Counted from the stretch's first letter, positions 47,501 to 58,149 are shown. The stretch is DNA of 64,000 bases from Bombyx mori (GCF_030269925.1 NC_085117.1:7192731-7256730); one strand, 5' to 3'. Made by a program: numbers and translations. Notes: generated by a model not told the origin, from the letters alone.

Positions 47501-50500
47501 AACGACCTTTTACGCAATCCGATTTACTTCAAAACGTAAGCCTACATTTTGATGGATCTCCAATTCCAATTGTGTTGCTAAGGGAACCAATGACAGTTTT
47601 TGAAGCAAGCTGGAAGGCTCACTAGGTGATTATTTTAAGAAAATATCATAACCAACCAGATTGTCTTAAAATTATCAAAAGGCTTAAAAATGGTGCGATT
47701 TTTGTTATTTACCGATGTTTTTGTTTGATTTCATCGTATTTCTTAAACTTCACTGGAGCCAACTTAATATTTTTTGCTTTTTTTTTTTGCTTTGACGGGT
47801 GGACGAGCTCACGGTCTGCTTCAATGGTTAACGGAGCCCATAGACGTCTACAACCTAAATATCGCCACCTACCTTGAGATATGAGTTCTAAGGTCTCAGT
47901 TTTTACAGTACAACGGCTGTTCCACCCTTCAAACCGAAACTCATTACTGCTTCACGGCAAAAATAGACGGGGTGGTGGTACCTAACTACCGTGCGGACTC
48001 CTAAAATGTACTACCAGTAAATTTGACCAGATTGATATCAGATCTCGAGGCAGAATTCACGTTTGTTGTCTACAGAATTACTTTATTAATAACTTGTGCA
48101 TTGGTTAGCGTGATCTTCGCAAGCTACGTGTACTTTGCGATCATAGGGCTTCTAATACTGTAGTGTTGATCCAAGGTTAGACTATATTAAATATAAAATC
48201 ATTTTTATTTTTAAAGGGATTAGGTCTAATTTCCCATGTATGATTTCGCTCCAATTAATTAATTTTTAACTTACTTGAGACACGTGAAAATGGTTGTAAG
48301 CAGTCAATGAATGAAAATGAAATGCCCTTAGATGCATCTATTGGTAAGACGAATAAAACCAAAAGAAAATCATTTCGCATAATATTACCTACAAGTACTC
48401 AATAACAAAATCGGACGGTAGGCCCAACAATCAATATTCTGTAGTAGATCATTTGCATCTGATCGTTTCCAAAACACCACACTCGTCAATCCTGGAGCTA
48501 CCCTTGAATCCCATCTACACTTTTGCTGATGGATAGGCAAAGCGGACCACCGACAAACTAGTATCGACACTCCTCCACACGACCTCCATGAGCTTTCGCA
48601 TGTTACCTTTAATTCCTTGAAATAACGATATCAGTCGGATCATAACATCAGTTGTCACCTTAAAACATGAAATCTGATTCTCAAGTTCATACTAGAAGCA
48701 GATTTTTATCTTCATCGTCCCTTCATATATCCTCTAGAGCAGAACGCATCCATACACCCTACGACACGCCTCCTCCTCCTTCATTCGATCGCTCATTGTA
48801 GAGCATCGTGATGCGCCCGCCCGTGACCTTTTTTTGTAATTTGTAGCCACTTATGTCGATCAGTGGTACAGTGAAGTGCTTGGCTCAGTCTCATGTCCAG
48901 ATACTCGGGCACTTGGTCACTCCATCTTTTTCGGCTCCGACCTCTGGATCGTCTTCCATCCACTTTACCCGCCAAAAGCTTCGAAAATTTATTACAACTA
49001 CACACACGATTCTGAGTTTCGAAAGACCTCATCATTCAATGACACAGTGTTGCGACATGCCAGTACACTTTCGGATTTCATGCATCTTTCAACAGCTGCG
49101 TGACATCCATTGATATTCTAACACGAGCACGCACAATGGTACAATGAAAAGATATCGAACCCACACGTGCACGTAATTCGCACTAGAGTTGTGAGTTATA
49201 CCGCATCTTCACCGTTTTTATATTGCTTACTCTATTTGAATTAACTAAGCTTTGACCACAAAAAAAAGTTTAAACTCTATTGGTCCCGACTTCGAATGTT
49301 TTCCTAAGATGGAGTTGACGCTAATGTTGAATTCATTAGGACGGGCTATAAAATGTTATGGATTCGTATTTGTGTTTGAATAGGCAACTACTAATATTTT
49401 AGCCGAACACAAAAACAAAGAAATCTTATGATTTTAGCGTTCTATATTTAAATCGATGTAATTTTTTAATTAGCTTGCGCTGGCGTAAAGGAAAGAGACG
49501 TGCTGGGCGAAGAAAGAAATCATGGCTCCGGAATATCCGGGAGTGGACCGGTATTGCCTCCGTCGAACAGCTGTTCCGGTTGGCTGCAGATAAAAACGAA
49601 TATAGAAAGCTAACGGCCAACCTTCAGGATTGAAGAGGCACTGGAAGAAGAAGAAGGCGTAAAGCCAGTCGGAATTTACGGTCAATTTATCAACCGTGCA
49701 TTTTAACATACGTCACGTTCCGTCAAAATGTTAGGTTTCGAAAAAGTGAGACTGGATGATAGTCCATAGCGACCATGCGTTCACAGTGACATTTCAGCAG
49801 GTATAATCGTTAAACTTGTACTGCCACCATTTCCACGAAGCATTGTATCAAATCGACTGCGATTTTCTAAAAGTTCCTATAGCCCCAGTGCGAACAAGGC
49901 TCCTTTGACATATTGGACTTCGACTTCACAGATTAGTGTCACAAAATCCAACGGACTTGTCTAGTGCGAAAGAAACACTTAAGGCACCGTTCAAAGCATT
50001 TGTCACGAGTACATTAGCTACGGATTAGTCTCACAAAACGCTCCAACAATGAACAACAAGTACCGACAAAGGCACTGTATTGTAATGTGACCTTAACACG
50101 TTTTGTCTGGGGCTAAAGCACGCAATTGTACTTTTTAGAATGTTTCTCTTGAAGACCGTTAAATTTCCATGAAAACTTCTAAGTAATGATTTAAATAAGA
50201 CTTGGCTGCAGAAAAATAAGCGATATCACCGTTTTGTGTTCACTGGTTACCTAGAGACATGAAGGTGGAAATATCAATTACATTACCTATTACCAGACCA
50301 GATCGCAAGCCTTACATCGCAATAAATAGGCAAGATAGTATAGTACCAGCCCCAAGTCACAGGAACACACATACAAAGCTTGCATACACGTCAACTCAAT
50401 CAAGTAATATAATGATTCTAGTAAATAAAACAGAAGCTATTAGCTGATGTTGTGCAAGAATAAAATTTGTATTTCCTGAACATTAACGAATAATTAGTTT

Positions 50501-51046
50501 TGATCCGACAAAAATTCAAACCTTTCCCTCTCTTTGCCATCAAAGGCTGACGAGCCAACGGCCCGTCTGAGCGTGATCATTATTCCTTGTCAGCAAAATG
50601 ACTGCTAATCATCTATAAAGATCTTTCAACCCAATAAAACATTAAAATACAAAATGGATCAAAACGAATGAGTATTTTAACACAAAGCCCAAAAACACCA
50701 ATGTTTCCGACACCAATAAGAACGATTTATTGTTATTAGTAAACGTCAACTACATTTTCGAAACAAATAACCAAACGTCCTGGCTAAGCTTCCATAGCCC
50801 CACCACCCAACTAAAACCCGCCACCCGGACCTACTTCCAACGTAATTATCCATGCTCTCCTTTCTGACGATAACCGAAGACATTTTGGTGGCGTACACGA
50901 TGCAGCTATCCAGGAATGAGGAGTGGGGAGCTACAACCAGGATTGGCGCCTCCTTCTTGCTGGCCTGGCGACCTCGTACCGTGATCGCCATCCCTCCAGC
51001 GAGATACGACATTTTCCCAATGAAACATATCAACGGTTTCAGAGAC
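35826..51046 (-). CDS. LPCAT: Lysophosphatidylcholine acyltransferase (LPCAT1/2-like), 5' exons missing
   Basis: The enzyme transfers an acyl group from acyl-CoA to lysophosphatidylcholine in ER or lipid-droplet membranes (family knowledge). Nine exons join in phase: 51046-50835, 45050-44938, 39161-39007, 38286-38149, 37555-37430, 37141-36997, 36843-36742, 36546-36405 and 35911-35826 (stop TGA). Exon 1 of this set has RGRQASKKEAPILVVAPHSS with the catalytic H-x4-D (HSSFLD). The second codes LINYTQPVYVWRDDPNSR. The third has FPEGTCTNRS and PGVPVQPVTIRYPN. The next gives CEIEFLPVYYPSEEEKRDP. The C-terminal exons form an EF-hand-like region (LYDTGRTGRLNSAGF, ADLDEKGYLTYDEF). About 405 residues are visible against roughly 530 for human LPCAT1/2. 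The N-terminal membrane segment is missing and must lie upstream. Introns hold a full LINE, SINEs and LINE fragments. Confidence 0.93.
35940..36130 (+). repeat. RTE-like LINE C-terminal fragment with GA microsatellite
   Basis: Forward translation gives pieces such as PKKTWMECMNDDMRE, typical of the end of RTE-like RT, interrupted by a (GA)n run at 36016-36036. It lies in the last LPCAT intron, on the opposite strand. Confidence 0.6.
37613..37649. repeat. Perfect 17-bp hairpin
   Basis: Arm 'tagatgacatactacaa', three-base loop 'ctg', then the exact reverse complement. It lies in an LPCAT intron about 58 bp upstream (in gene sense) of the acceptor at 37556. Confidence 0.9.
39428..39632 (+). repeat. 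Tandem repeats in LINE 5' UTR
   Basis: Two layers: three to four short units of about 15 bp with 'gcccggNNtttgtt' (39428-39480), then two units of about 72 bp starting 'tggtacatctgccgac' (about 39490 and 39562) and ending in T-rich 'tttatttgttttgtttc'. Such repeats may act as an internal promoter; that is inference. Confidence 0.75.
39780..41408 (+). CDS. LINE ORF1 (Gag-like, zinc knuckles)
   Basis: 542 residues from the ATG at 39780; the frame is open further upstream but without a better start. The N-terminal half is Ala/Pro/Ser-rich and low in complexity. A folded part follows (about 200-330) resembling the PRE_C2HC-type domain of jockey Gag proteins (FTNARNLANGIQIKVQTPDD, RELRVVIRGIPKEL). 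Then come knuckles CHNCQLYGHSSRNC, CVKCLGDHATALC and CVLCRTQGHPANYRGC. It should bind the element RNA. The stop is three bases ahead of the ORF2 start, so ORF2 is probably reached by reinitiation. Confidence 0.9.
   Translation: MDAVFAEFLRLRHPQLASEFLAFKANHTASPLEDSAALATPTSPVPACRASALSTAASVVPAAPVSPILARKAAASSAVTIVSAERSSAASVAPSKTPTLARRSPAPASSCSDSDSDMEVDLAPASSTDGFTLVQKGKKRAAESRAPAAAKISKAVNASRPRPQTPVAPPARATPSPRPVAQNKTQTPPPVILQEKAAWDRVCLALKAKNINFTNARNLANGIQIKVQTPDDHRALSSYLRKERISFHTYTLQEERELRVVIRGIPKELDVELVKADLLEQGLPVNSVHRMHTGRGREPYNMVLVALQPTPEGKKIFNTQTVCRLSGIAVEAPHKKGTPSQCHNCQLYGHSSRNCHARPRCVKCLGDHATALCARDQKTATEPPSCVLCRTQGHPANYRGCPRAPKINRRVARQNRLRASGPDIKASAPSASQAKPAFVPAAVPSVSAWAKPLPYTNTATTPSSAIRPAPATRPSPATCPPTASDNLALAIDFFQSINFERVNALGDAIRAASTAQHFIAVVQEYADVYASLNTYVLPSLRR
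41412..44294 (+). CDS. LINE ORF2 endonuclease/reverse transcriptase
   Basis: An intact 960-residue frame. The endonuclease domain spans about 10-225 (FFNAYGLANQ, FLVQETLLKP, ILAGDLNCKHIRWNS, LDSDHRPVVM). The RT spans about 470-740 with RPRKAPGSDGISNRV, TSYRPISLLMSLGKLYERLL, EQFGFRTNHS, FFDVAKAFDKVWH, AGVPQGSVLSPLLF and catalytic FADDTTVYY. The C-terminal part is Arg-rich and ends RTRRTRQRGRRAT. The domain order and PRE_C2HC-like ORF1 fit the jockey clade. No break was found. Confidence 0.95.
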   Translation: MAYISRIKPLSVTIGFFNAYGLANQRDQVSDFLRDHQIDIFLVQETLLKPARRDPKIANYNMVRNDRLSARGGGTVIYYRRALHCVPLDPPALANIEASVCRISLTGHAPIVIASVYLPPDKIVLSSDIEALLGMGSSVILAGDLNCKHIRWNSHTTTPNGRRLDALVDDLAFDIVAPLTPTHYPLNIAHRPDILDIALLKNVTLRLHSIEVVSELDSDHRPVVMKLGRAPDSVPVTRTVVDWHTLGISLAESDPPSLPFNPDSIPSPQDTAEAIDILTSHITSTLDRSSKQVVEEDFLHRFKLSDDIRELLRAKNASIRAYDRYPTAENRIRMRALQRDVKSRIAEVRDARWSDFLEGLAPSQRSYYRLARTLKSDTVVTMPPLVGPSGRLAAFDDDEKAELLADTLQTQCTPSTQSVDPVHVELVDSEVERRASLPPSDALPPVTPMEVKDLIKDLRPRKAPGSDGISNRVIKLLPVQLIVMLASIFNAAMANCIFPAVWKEADVIGIHKPGKPKNHPTSYRPISLLMSLGKLYERLLYKRLRDFVSSKGILIDEQFGFRTNHSCVQQVHRLTEHILVGLNRPKPLYTGALFFDVAKAFDKVWHNGLIFKLFNMGVPDSLVLIIRDFLSNRSFRYRVEGTRSSPRPLTAGVPQGSVLSPLLFSLFVNDIPRSPPTHLALFADDTTVYYSSRNKSLIAKKLQSAALALGQWFRKWRIDINPAKSTAVLFQRGSSTRISSRIRRRNLTPPITLFRQPIPWARKVKYLGVTLDASMTFRPHIKSVRDRAAFILGRLYPMICKRSKMSLRNKVTLYKTCIRPVMTYASVVFAHAARTHIDTLQSLQSRFCRLAVGAPWFVRNVDLHDDLGLESIRKYMKSASERYFDKAMRHDNRLIVAAADYSPNPDHAGASHRRRPRHVLTDPSDPITFALDAFSSNTRGRLRDPGNRTRRTRQRGRRAT
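45338..45515 (-). repeat. LINE 3'-tail fragment
   Basis: Reversed tail with 'tggtgagctcacgggctcaa', 'gcagtgcttcgctgaatcta' and 'cgacgagaaactcaatagg', in an LPCAT intron. Confidence 0.65.
45764..46200 (+). repeat. Full-length Bm1-type SINE
   Basis: Head 'gtcgtcgtggcctaaaggat' with B-box 'ggtgttcgaatctc', full body, and 'ctaagcaataaaaaaa' at the end. It follows directly on a (TAG)n run, a likely insertion target. In an LPCAT intron. Confidence 0.9.
46660..46836 (+). repeat. Bm1-type SINE head fragment
   Basis: Forward tRNA-like head and following region ('gtggcctaaaggattaaata', 'ggtgttcgaatcccat') stopping at 'taataaaaattaaacgg'. The body is lost and a short reversed SINE piece follows (46893-46925). 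Confidence 0.75.
46926..47140 (-). repeat. LINE 3' tail, jockey type
   Basis: Reversed copy of the 3' UTR of the 39.4-44.5-kb LINE: 'ccagtttcaccaggacagct', 'ggtgagattagctaacagct', 'ccggcgagaaactcaaaa'. Confidence 0.75.
47161..47312 (+). repeat. Direct repeat pair, about 50 bp units
   Basis: 'acttccgtctgaagtcttga' followed by '...aaaggattaatttgttaatgt' occurs at 47163-47209 and again at 47260-47310; the second has a 4-base insertion. No family recognised. Confidence 0.7.
47793..48030 (-). repeat. Bm1-type SINE fragment
   Basis: Reversed body from 'gacgggtggacgagctcacg' to 'tactaccagtaaattt', with a deletion in the tail block. Confidence 0.8.
48770..49035 (-). repeat. RTE-like LINE C-terminal fragment
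   Basis: The - strand frame 49035-48793 codes RRSRGRSRKRWSDQVPEYLD and then DRHKWLQITKKGHGRAHHDA, the C-terminal end of RTE-like RT polyproteins. A second, more decayed copy is at 13640-13830. Confidence 0.7.
49478..49650 (+). repeat. LINE RT C-terminal fragment (second type)
   Basis: Forward translation gives RRKKSWLRNIREWTGIASVE, then LFRLAADKNEYRKLTANLQD, an ending of endonuclease/RT proteins often seen in insects. It stops at TGA. Confidence 0.65.
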
Positions 51047-51551
51047 CTATAAAAAGAGTTGGTTGGTTATAATGAGGATTAATTGGGCTACTTAATGTTA
51101 AGGAAACGTGACCTTCCTATCAAACATTAGGGATTTGGATGTAATACTATTACTGTATTTGTGATTGAAGTTTCAAATTCCTTTATTTAAAAACATTATT
51201 ACATTTTAGTGTTTTCTTTTGTGCCAGCGTTGGCAGGTAAGTATCTGGAATAGTAAACTAGCCGGAATATAGGCTTTATTGCCGTATTCTAGGGCCCAAT
51301 CGTATTGCTGTCTATAAAACACTTCCTTGAAATTCGATGAAATATTCTCGACACAGAAGCTCAAGGTCAGGTCAACGTTTTGCAAATTCACTTTCCGATT
51401 CGTGTATAGTTTTTTTGTGTATCGTTTGACCCCGCGAGTGTCTTGAACTTTAGACCGTATTTTATTTTGTATTTCCTTCGGTTTTCTCGAAACGAACGCA
51501 CAGGTAAAACTATTTTTACAGTTTGGTCTGGTATTTTATCATTATTTCCGA

Positions 51552-52136
51552 TTTTACAGTTTTCGTGGTTGTTTTAATTCCGCAATTCGTATTAAGCTCT
51601 AAGACATTCCAACATGGCAGACTTTAAAATATTAAATTTAAAAATATAAAATCTAGCAGGCCATCTCGGATTCATTCATCATCATCATCTATTATGTTGA
51701 CAGTTGGTTACAGTAATTATATAATACATGCATTAGTTATAGAATATTTTCGTAAGCGACATCGGCTCCTAAAAATATACTATGACGAACACAATCGCTA
51801 CGAAAACTGTGAAACTGAAGTGTATTGTGTACTAGGCCTTCAGCCAGTTGCAATTTAACGTTTTGTATAATATTCAAAACAGATCTGACGTGAAGCAGTT
51901 CACGAAAGATAAACAATTTAGATTTTTTATTACTCGTATTGATCAAGCCAATTTTACAAAGCACGTAAGACATTACGATCCGTGGCAATTTGAATACATT
52001 TTATATAAACATATTGATAGTTCAAACAACTACGATTTAATCTTGCGTTATTAATGCTCAATTGATTATTTCCGATGTTTAGAATTATTTACAGTTTCCG
52101 TGGTCGTAGTCGTCAGTGACCACGAAAACTGTAATT
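51552..52136. mobile_element. Candidate TIR element with small ORF
   Basis: 'ttacagttttcgtggt' at 51554 is mirrored by 'accacgaaaactgtaa' at 52119-52134. A further inward-facing copy at 52089 makes a hairpin (arms about 17 bp) at the right end, and a partial copy lies at 51796. It encloses an open stretch 51848-52054 (about 68 codons, RFFITRIDQANFTKHVRHYD) of unknown kind. Probably a non-autonomous DNA transposon. Confidence 0.5.
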
Positions 52137-52219
52137 GATGCAATGATTAAACCTTAAAAGTAATTTTAATTAGGTCTACGATTCGGGAAAACCGAAGAAA
52201 ATATATATTTTTTATTGCT

Positions 52220-52445
52220 TATATGGGTGGACGAGCTCACAGCCTACCTGGTGTTAAGTGGTTACTGGAGCCCATAGACATCTACAACGTACCACCCACC
52301 TAGAAATATGGGTTCTAAAGTCTCAGTATAGTTATTACGGCTGCGCCACCCTTCAAATCGAAACGCATTACTGCTTCACGGCAGAAATAGGCAGGGTGGT
52401 GTTACCCACCCGTGCGTACACACAAGACGTCCTACCACCAGTAAA
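52220..52445 (-). repeat. Bm1-type SINE fragment
   Basis: Reversed body from 'atgggtggacgagctcacag' to 'cgtcctaccaccagtaaa'. Confidence 0.85.
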
Positions 52446-52700
52446 CCATAGGCATAGTGATGTAAAATTTCTCACTTCATTTGAGTATTGCTAAATTATA
52501 TGAGTGTACTTGATTTTGTACGAAGGGATAACTAATAAAGTACAAACATTAATACCTTTAATAAGCTATGATAAAATCGGAGTCTATTGAAACATACAAC
52601 GTGTAACTTTTCCACAACCAAATAAGGAATCTCACATAATTTTAGTCAATAACAAACTTATCGTATAACCTGACCTCGCGAATGCTGCTCACATTTCAAA

Positions 52701-52783
52701 TTAGAACTCAAGCCGACCTAAGTCTAGGTCATCCGCGGCGGAGTGCTGAAACTGCGGATCGATAATAGTTGCGCAGTCGAGAT
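52701..52783 (-). other. Possible terminal exon of an unknown gene
   Basis: On the - strand, acceptor 'caagatatttcag' is followed in phase 1 by about 26 codons of acidic, protein-like sequence (CATIIDPQFQHSAADDLDLG) and TAA at 52703-52701. No upstream exon and no clear AATAAA were found. Confidence 0.3.
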
Positions 52784-54130
52784 CTGAAATATCTTGAAAC
52801 GTTCAAGTTTCTAAAAGAACTGCTTTTGCGTAATCGATGAACCTAACCAAACTAACCTAAATGAATGAATATGTGTTTGGCAATGATTTCTTGTTTTGTG
52901 ATCGAATTTTTTTTGGGAATCAGCATCTCTTGCGTTTCGGTGATTATTAAAAAAAGGTATTCTGAATTATGCAGTTGTATTTGAAGTGAATTAATAATAT
53001 TATATAGAAAATACCTAATTAAATGTACATTTTACGTTACAGTTTTTGGCGGGCTTTGTCTGTACCACAGATTATAAAATATAGTGAACGCTGCTAGCGA
53101 CTGTACGAATGTAATATATAATACAAACATGTATGTAACCTATGGTCCACAACAAAAATATTAAAGATTACAATTTAACAGTCTTCGGCGATTCTATTTC
53201 TTAATGGATGCTGATAGATTAGACCTGCCCTTGTTAACTTAAAACGATTTAAACACGACTCTTGAAGATATGTACGAGAATGTTGCCTACCCGTGCGATC
53301 TAAGAATATATTCTACTGACTCTAGTCAAATGATCCTAGATAGTTTTTCACGAGCCACAACAAGATTAAATGTTGTAGCGATAATTATTAAGCTATTGCA
53401 TAGATTTTATCGCGGGCCGTGAGCGCGGCTTGAGAACGGAATCGTGAAATTACGTAACGAAAAAACCTTCCACCCCTCACTACGTCTACTATGTAGCTCA
53501 CGTTCAACACATTCACATGTTGCGCTTGTGTAGTGTTTAAAGTAAGAAGTCTAAACACCGATTTATGTACTATCAAAATATGTGATATAATTTCGTGGGT
53601 AACACGATAGCGCAATTCAGCTTTTGCGTCAAGCGCCATCTATCGGCGTCAAACGGAATTCTAAAATAGAAAATCATATTTTATTGTTGTTTTAATATTA
53701 AATTATTATTGTCGATTTATAATTGCATAAGTTGATAAAAAATGCTATGCAATAGCTTTACCGCGGCAGTCTCCAAGTGCCACACGTATTTTTTTGGTTA
53801 GAACCTCACGCCTCGCATTAAGCAAATTGTGATTAATAACTGTAGATCCTCTGGCCATGTAAAAATCGCATTATAAAAACGACGAACACAACATTTTGTC
53901 GGAATTTCGTCACACACACTCACTGCGCGCCCTTCACTCCAACAACTGTTATTCCGCACATATGTATGTACGTAAAAACATATCTACCATAACGGTTAAG
54001 ATAACGTATTGAAAGCGACGTTGCAACGTTTTTTTTTACTATATTATTATGTATTATTCAAAGTAGTATGTCGGATAAAGGAATCATAAATAAAATTTAA
54101 TTTGTAGAATTTCTCTTTTATTTAAAGTAG

Positions 54131-54500
54131 ACTATGAAGTCGTCGTGGCCTAAAGGATACGACGTCCGGTGCATTCGTGTTGAGCGATGCACCGGTGTTC
54201 GAATCTCGCAGGCGGGTACCAATTTTTCTAATGAAATATGTACTCAACAAATGTTCACGACTGACTTCCATAGTGAAGGAATAACATCGTGTAGTAAAAA
54301 TCAAACCCGCAAAATTATAATTTGCGTAATTACTGGTGGTAGGACCTCTTGAAAATCCGCGCGGGTAGGTACCACCACCCTGCTTATTGCTGCCGTGAAG
54401 CAGTAATGCGTTTCGGTTTGATGGGTGGGGCAGCTATTGTAACAATACTGAGACCTTAGAACTTATATCTCAAGGTGGGGGGCGCATTTAGGTTGTTAAA
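54131..54500 (+). repeat. Bm1-type SINE, 3'-truncated
   Basis: Head 'gtcgtcgtggcctaaaggat' with B-box, body up to 'caaggtggggggcgcattta', then unrelated sequence. The last 80 bp of the SINE are missing. Confidence 0.85.
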
Positions 54501-55579
54501 AGCAGACAAATTTTTTTAATACGTTCGTAGTGCTACTTAACCTGTTAAAGTGCCACCTTCACATAAAGCCTATAAATGAAAGTCTTATCTACACTTTAAT
54601 AGTTTACTTATTGGAACCAAAAACGGGATTTTTAAAACTGTGACGTCATCGCGTAAACGCAGCGGCAAACTTCGAAACTCCACCTTAAATGATTCTAAAC
54701 ATGACAAGTGTGTAACTGTACATACAATTTCTCGTGATGAGTGCCATAGATACTAAAAAACACGCTTACTTATAGCGAGATTTTAAATTACGAACTTGTG
54801 CGATTCACTTCTAAATTGTTTTTTTTTTTTCTACGTTTTCTATTTCTTTTGGGTAGTTGGTTCTACGACAGATTACCGACCTTCTTCACTAATGTGAGAG
54901 TTTAAAATGGCGTTTCTTATGAATGAATGAGCGAGTGAAATTATGTACTTTGTAGTTTTGTACGACGTACTTTTCGCCACAAGATCGAAGCTATACAGAG
55001 ATCGCATATGCCACGTACCATCTAGCTTTGGAATAATTGAGTCTTCTTTACGATATTTTCTCGGAACTATGAAATACCCACCTCCAAGTGAGGTTTGACT
55101 AAAGACGTTACAGACGTTCATGAGTATCGGTAACTACTCTGATTGTCAGGGGAGTCCTATATATGAGGCCGTCAGCGTAAAAGTGGCCAAAGCTTACCAT
55201 AGTTGAATATTATGGAGCGATGAGGTTTAAATTTTTATGAATTTGAATTTGAGTAGGCAAAAAAACAATACGCGCAAAAATAATGTTTACAAAGCCATCT
55301 GCTATCTATTGGTGAAACTATGGCTAGGCCGGTTTTGCATCAAAATTTATTATATTTTAAATAAATTGCAATATACATAATTATAAGCATTATTATAAAA
55401 AATTGCGGGTTAGGCCACTTTTCCGCTGACGGCCTCATATGTACGTTTATCTAATAAATCAATAAAAATATGCCTACAACAGTCAACAATTTCCACGACT
55501 TACAACATGATCACGAATGACTTCTACAACTAAAGAATAATATCGGCTAATAAAAATCTAAGAGTTAAATAAATAATTA

Positions 55580-55745
55580 CAGATTCCGTAATTACTGGTG
55601 GTTTGAAGGTTACCGATTTGAATGGTGGGGCGGTCGTTGCGCTATACGTTTGAGAATTAAACCTCATCCTTCAAGATGGGTAGCGGCATACAATGGCGGC
55701 ATGTAATGATTTCTGTGGTACCCTGTAACCACTAAGCATCGCAAG
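55580..55745 (+). repeat. Degenerate Bm1-type SINE
   Basis: 'ttactggtggtttgaagg', 'gaatggtggggcggtcgttg' and 'aaccactaagcatcgcaagg' keep the SINE order, with deletions. Confidence 0.55.
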
Positions 55746-56009
55746 GTAAGCGCCATATTCACTTTATACTTTTTATTAACTTTCACTAGCAGACGATCAA
55801 GCTATTTTAAGCACTAGCCTTAAAACCAATGATGTTAATGCATTATTAATGCCGTGAGCGGCTAACACATTTAAGGAGACATGTATTATGAATCTGTGGT
55901 CAGCAATGAATCTGTGGTCCCTAATTAATACCATAGATTCATTACGATGAATAACAAAAATATGTGGCGTGTGCCTAAAAAAGCCTGTATAAGAAATCAG
56001 ACTGTAGTA

Positions 56010-56150
56010 TAAGGGGCATCCCAAAAAGACTTGGATGGACTGTATGAAAGAGGATATGCGGGAAAAAGGCGTAGGTGATGACGTATGACAAGCCTAAATG
56101 CAAAAAGAGGACATATTACACCGACCCCACTACATAATATGGGATCAGAG
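56010..56150 (+). repeat. RTE-like LINE C-terminal fragment
   Basis: Forward translation GIPKKTWMDCMKEDMREKGV matches the fragment at 35.94 kb. Confidence 0.6.
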
Positions 56151-56284
56151 CAATAAGAAGCAAGTAAGCAAATAAAAAAGTTAAAAAAAGAAGATGAAAT
56201 AACAATATACGTATCTAATGACCAAGAGTTCCGTTTTGAAGGTGGAAAGCTTACAAGTGGGAAGCTTATACAGTTGGGACTTCA

Positions 56285-56445
56285 CCCTCAGATGAAGTGA
56301 TAAGTTGTAAGGTCTCAAGTATAGTTACAACGGCTGCCCTATCCTTCAAACCGAAAAGCATTACTGCTTCACAGCAGAAGTAGGCAGGGTGGTGGTACCT
56401 ACCCGCGCGGACTCACAAGAGGTCCTACCACCAGTAATTTCACAT
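56285..56445 (-). repeat. Bm1-type SINE fragment
   Basis: Reversed middle part: 'gtctcaagtatagttacaac' to 'gtcctaccaccagtaattt'. Confidence 0.85.
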
Positions 56446-58149
56446 TAATGAATGAGCTCCCGTAACAATTCAACACCGAATCGATGTAGCCGCCGTTCGC
56501 ATTTTCACCCGCCATCTTTTTTATGTGCCAATAAAAGCATTGACTCCAATATTATAGAAATACAATATTCCTCGTGCAAACAGACGAAATGGCTGAATAA
56601 AAAAATCTCGTTTAAATAAGTAATGAACGTTGTTACAAAATTGTATTAAGTTATATAATCAAAATAACGTAACGCTCATTTGAATAATTATTCGATCAAA
56701 AACATCGCGCTGACAGTGATATGTACTACTGTTGTTATACATTTTTTTTACTTTGAAGACAAATGAACGTTGGGCCCACCAGACAGGGTTCAGTCAACGA
56801 TGCTCACGGACAGTACGTAACGCCAGTCCAGATCCTGGAGAAAGCTTATACGCCAATCCAGATGGTACGAGCCAAAAATGGAATTTGGAAACGGAGTGCA
56901 GATGAGTATATTGATTCCAAGTAGTATGGATGAACTCTGTTCCGAGGGGCAAATGGCGCTATGACGTAAATTGAAAACGACTGAATCATTTCAATTCCTC
57001 AGAACACTCCCTATAATAAAGGCACAGAAAAAACAATTAAGTGCCTTTCTTCTCCATTACCTGTTTCCAAGCTTTAGGGCTGTCAATACAAACGTTCGGA
57101 AGAGAAACTCAGTGGGCTGCGTCTATGGGTTGCTTTATATAACAATGCCACATTTTTAATGAAAGTGAACTGTATTTAAGTTAAGTTAGACATTTGTCAG
57201 TTCGGCTACTGCGGCCACCTCTAGCTACGGCTCCTAGATTATCTCAACACATCCGGAAGATTAGAATCCTCTCCTACCTACCTTCTCCCAAGTTCTTTCT
57301 AGCATCTGGTCTCCCATGCGCGCCAATGCGTATCACTCACGATTACTTACCTAGGTCAGGGTCAGATAAATAGAAACTAGTTTTTTGAATATTTATTTTC
57401 AATTAAAATATTTTATATATTAACGCCTGTTTGGTTTCTTTGAAAGTGAAATTATTAATGAGCTATAACGGTCACCGGCCGACATACACCTTGAGCCGAA
57501 AAGCCTCAAAGACTATAATTAACCAACTTCAAAAAAAGGAGGAATTTATCAAATCACTTTTCTGGGTGAGCTAATTTGATGATTGTTCCTTTTTTTATTA
57601 TAAGCTGATACTTCTCTTGTTCCAATTAAATTTTATCAAAATCTGATCAGTTTTTATGTTATCCTTAATAATGGGTATTTGATTGACTACGACTACATTG
57701 ATGATATTCTCATTTTATTATATTGAAGACGTATTTTTTTGTATTAATTATTGTAGTATATGTGTATACATTATTGTATTGTATTTTTCGTAATAAATAT
57801 TATTTTCAATTATTTCATGGTTCAGTTTGATAAACGTGCTCTTTTCGAATGGTTACCGGAACATATAAACATCACCAATTGCAGAGGTCGAAATCCATTG
57901 TTACAAATACCTAAGGTGATGGTTTCAAGCCGTAACGCACCACCAGAAAATGCGTAAATAGTTTTCTGATAATACGTATAAGATAACGCTACTGCCAAGT
58001 CAGGTTAGAGCCCCGTGAGCTCATCTACTAATTCTGCGAATCTAGTATAGGTACTAGGTTACTAGAATAGGTGGGGGAAAAAAAGCTACTGCCAATTTTA
58101 TGGTTAATAGCTATATCGTCTTTTACGACACCAATTGGATGAGCAGGCC

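Noticed and set aside
51206..51391. 61-codon - strand frame as the missing LPCAT N-terminal exon
   Set aside because: It lacks the expected hydrophobic segment and has no suitable donor in the right phase (2) before the exon starting at 51046.
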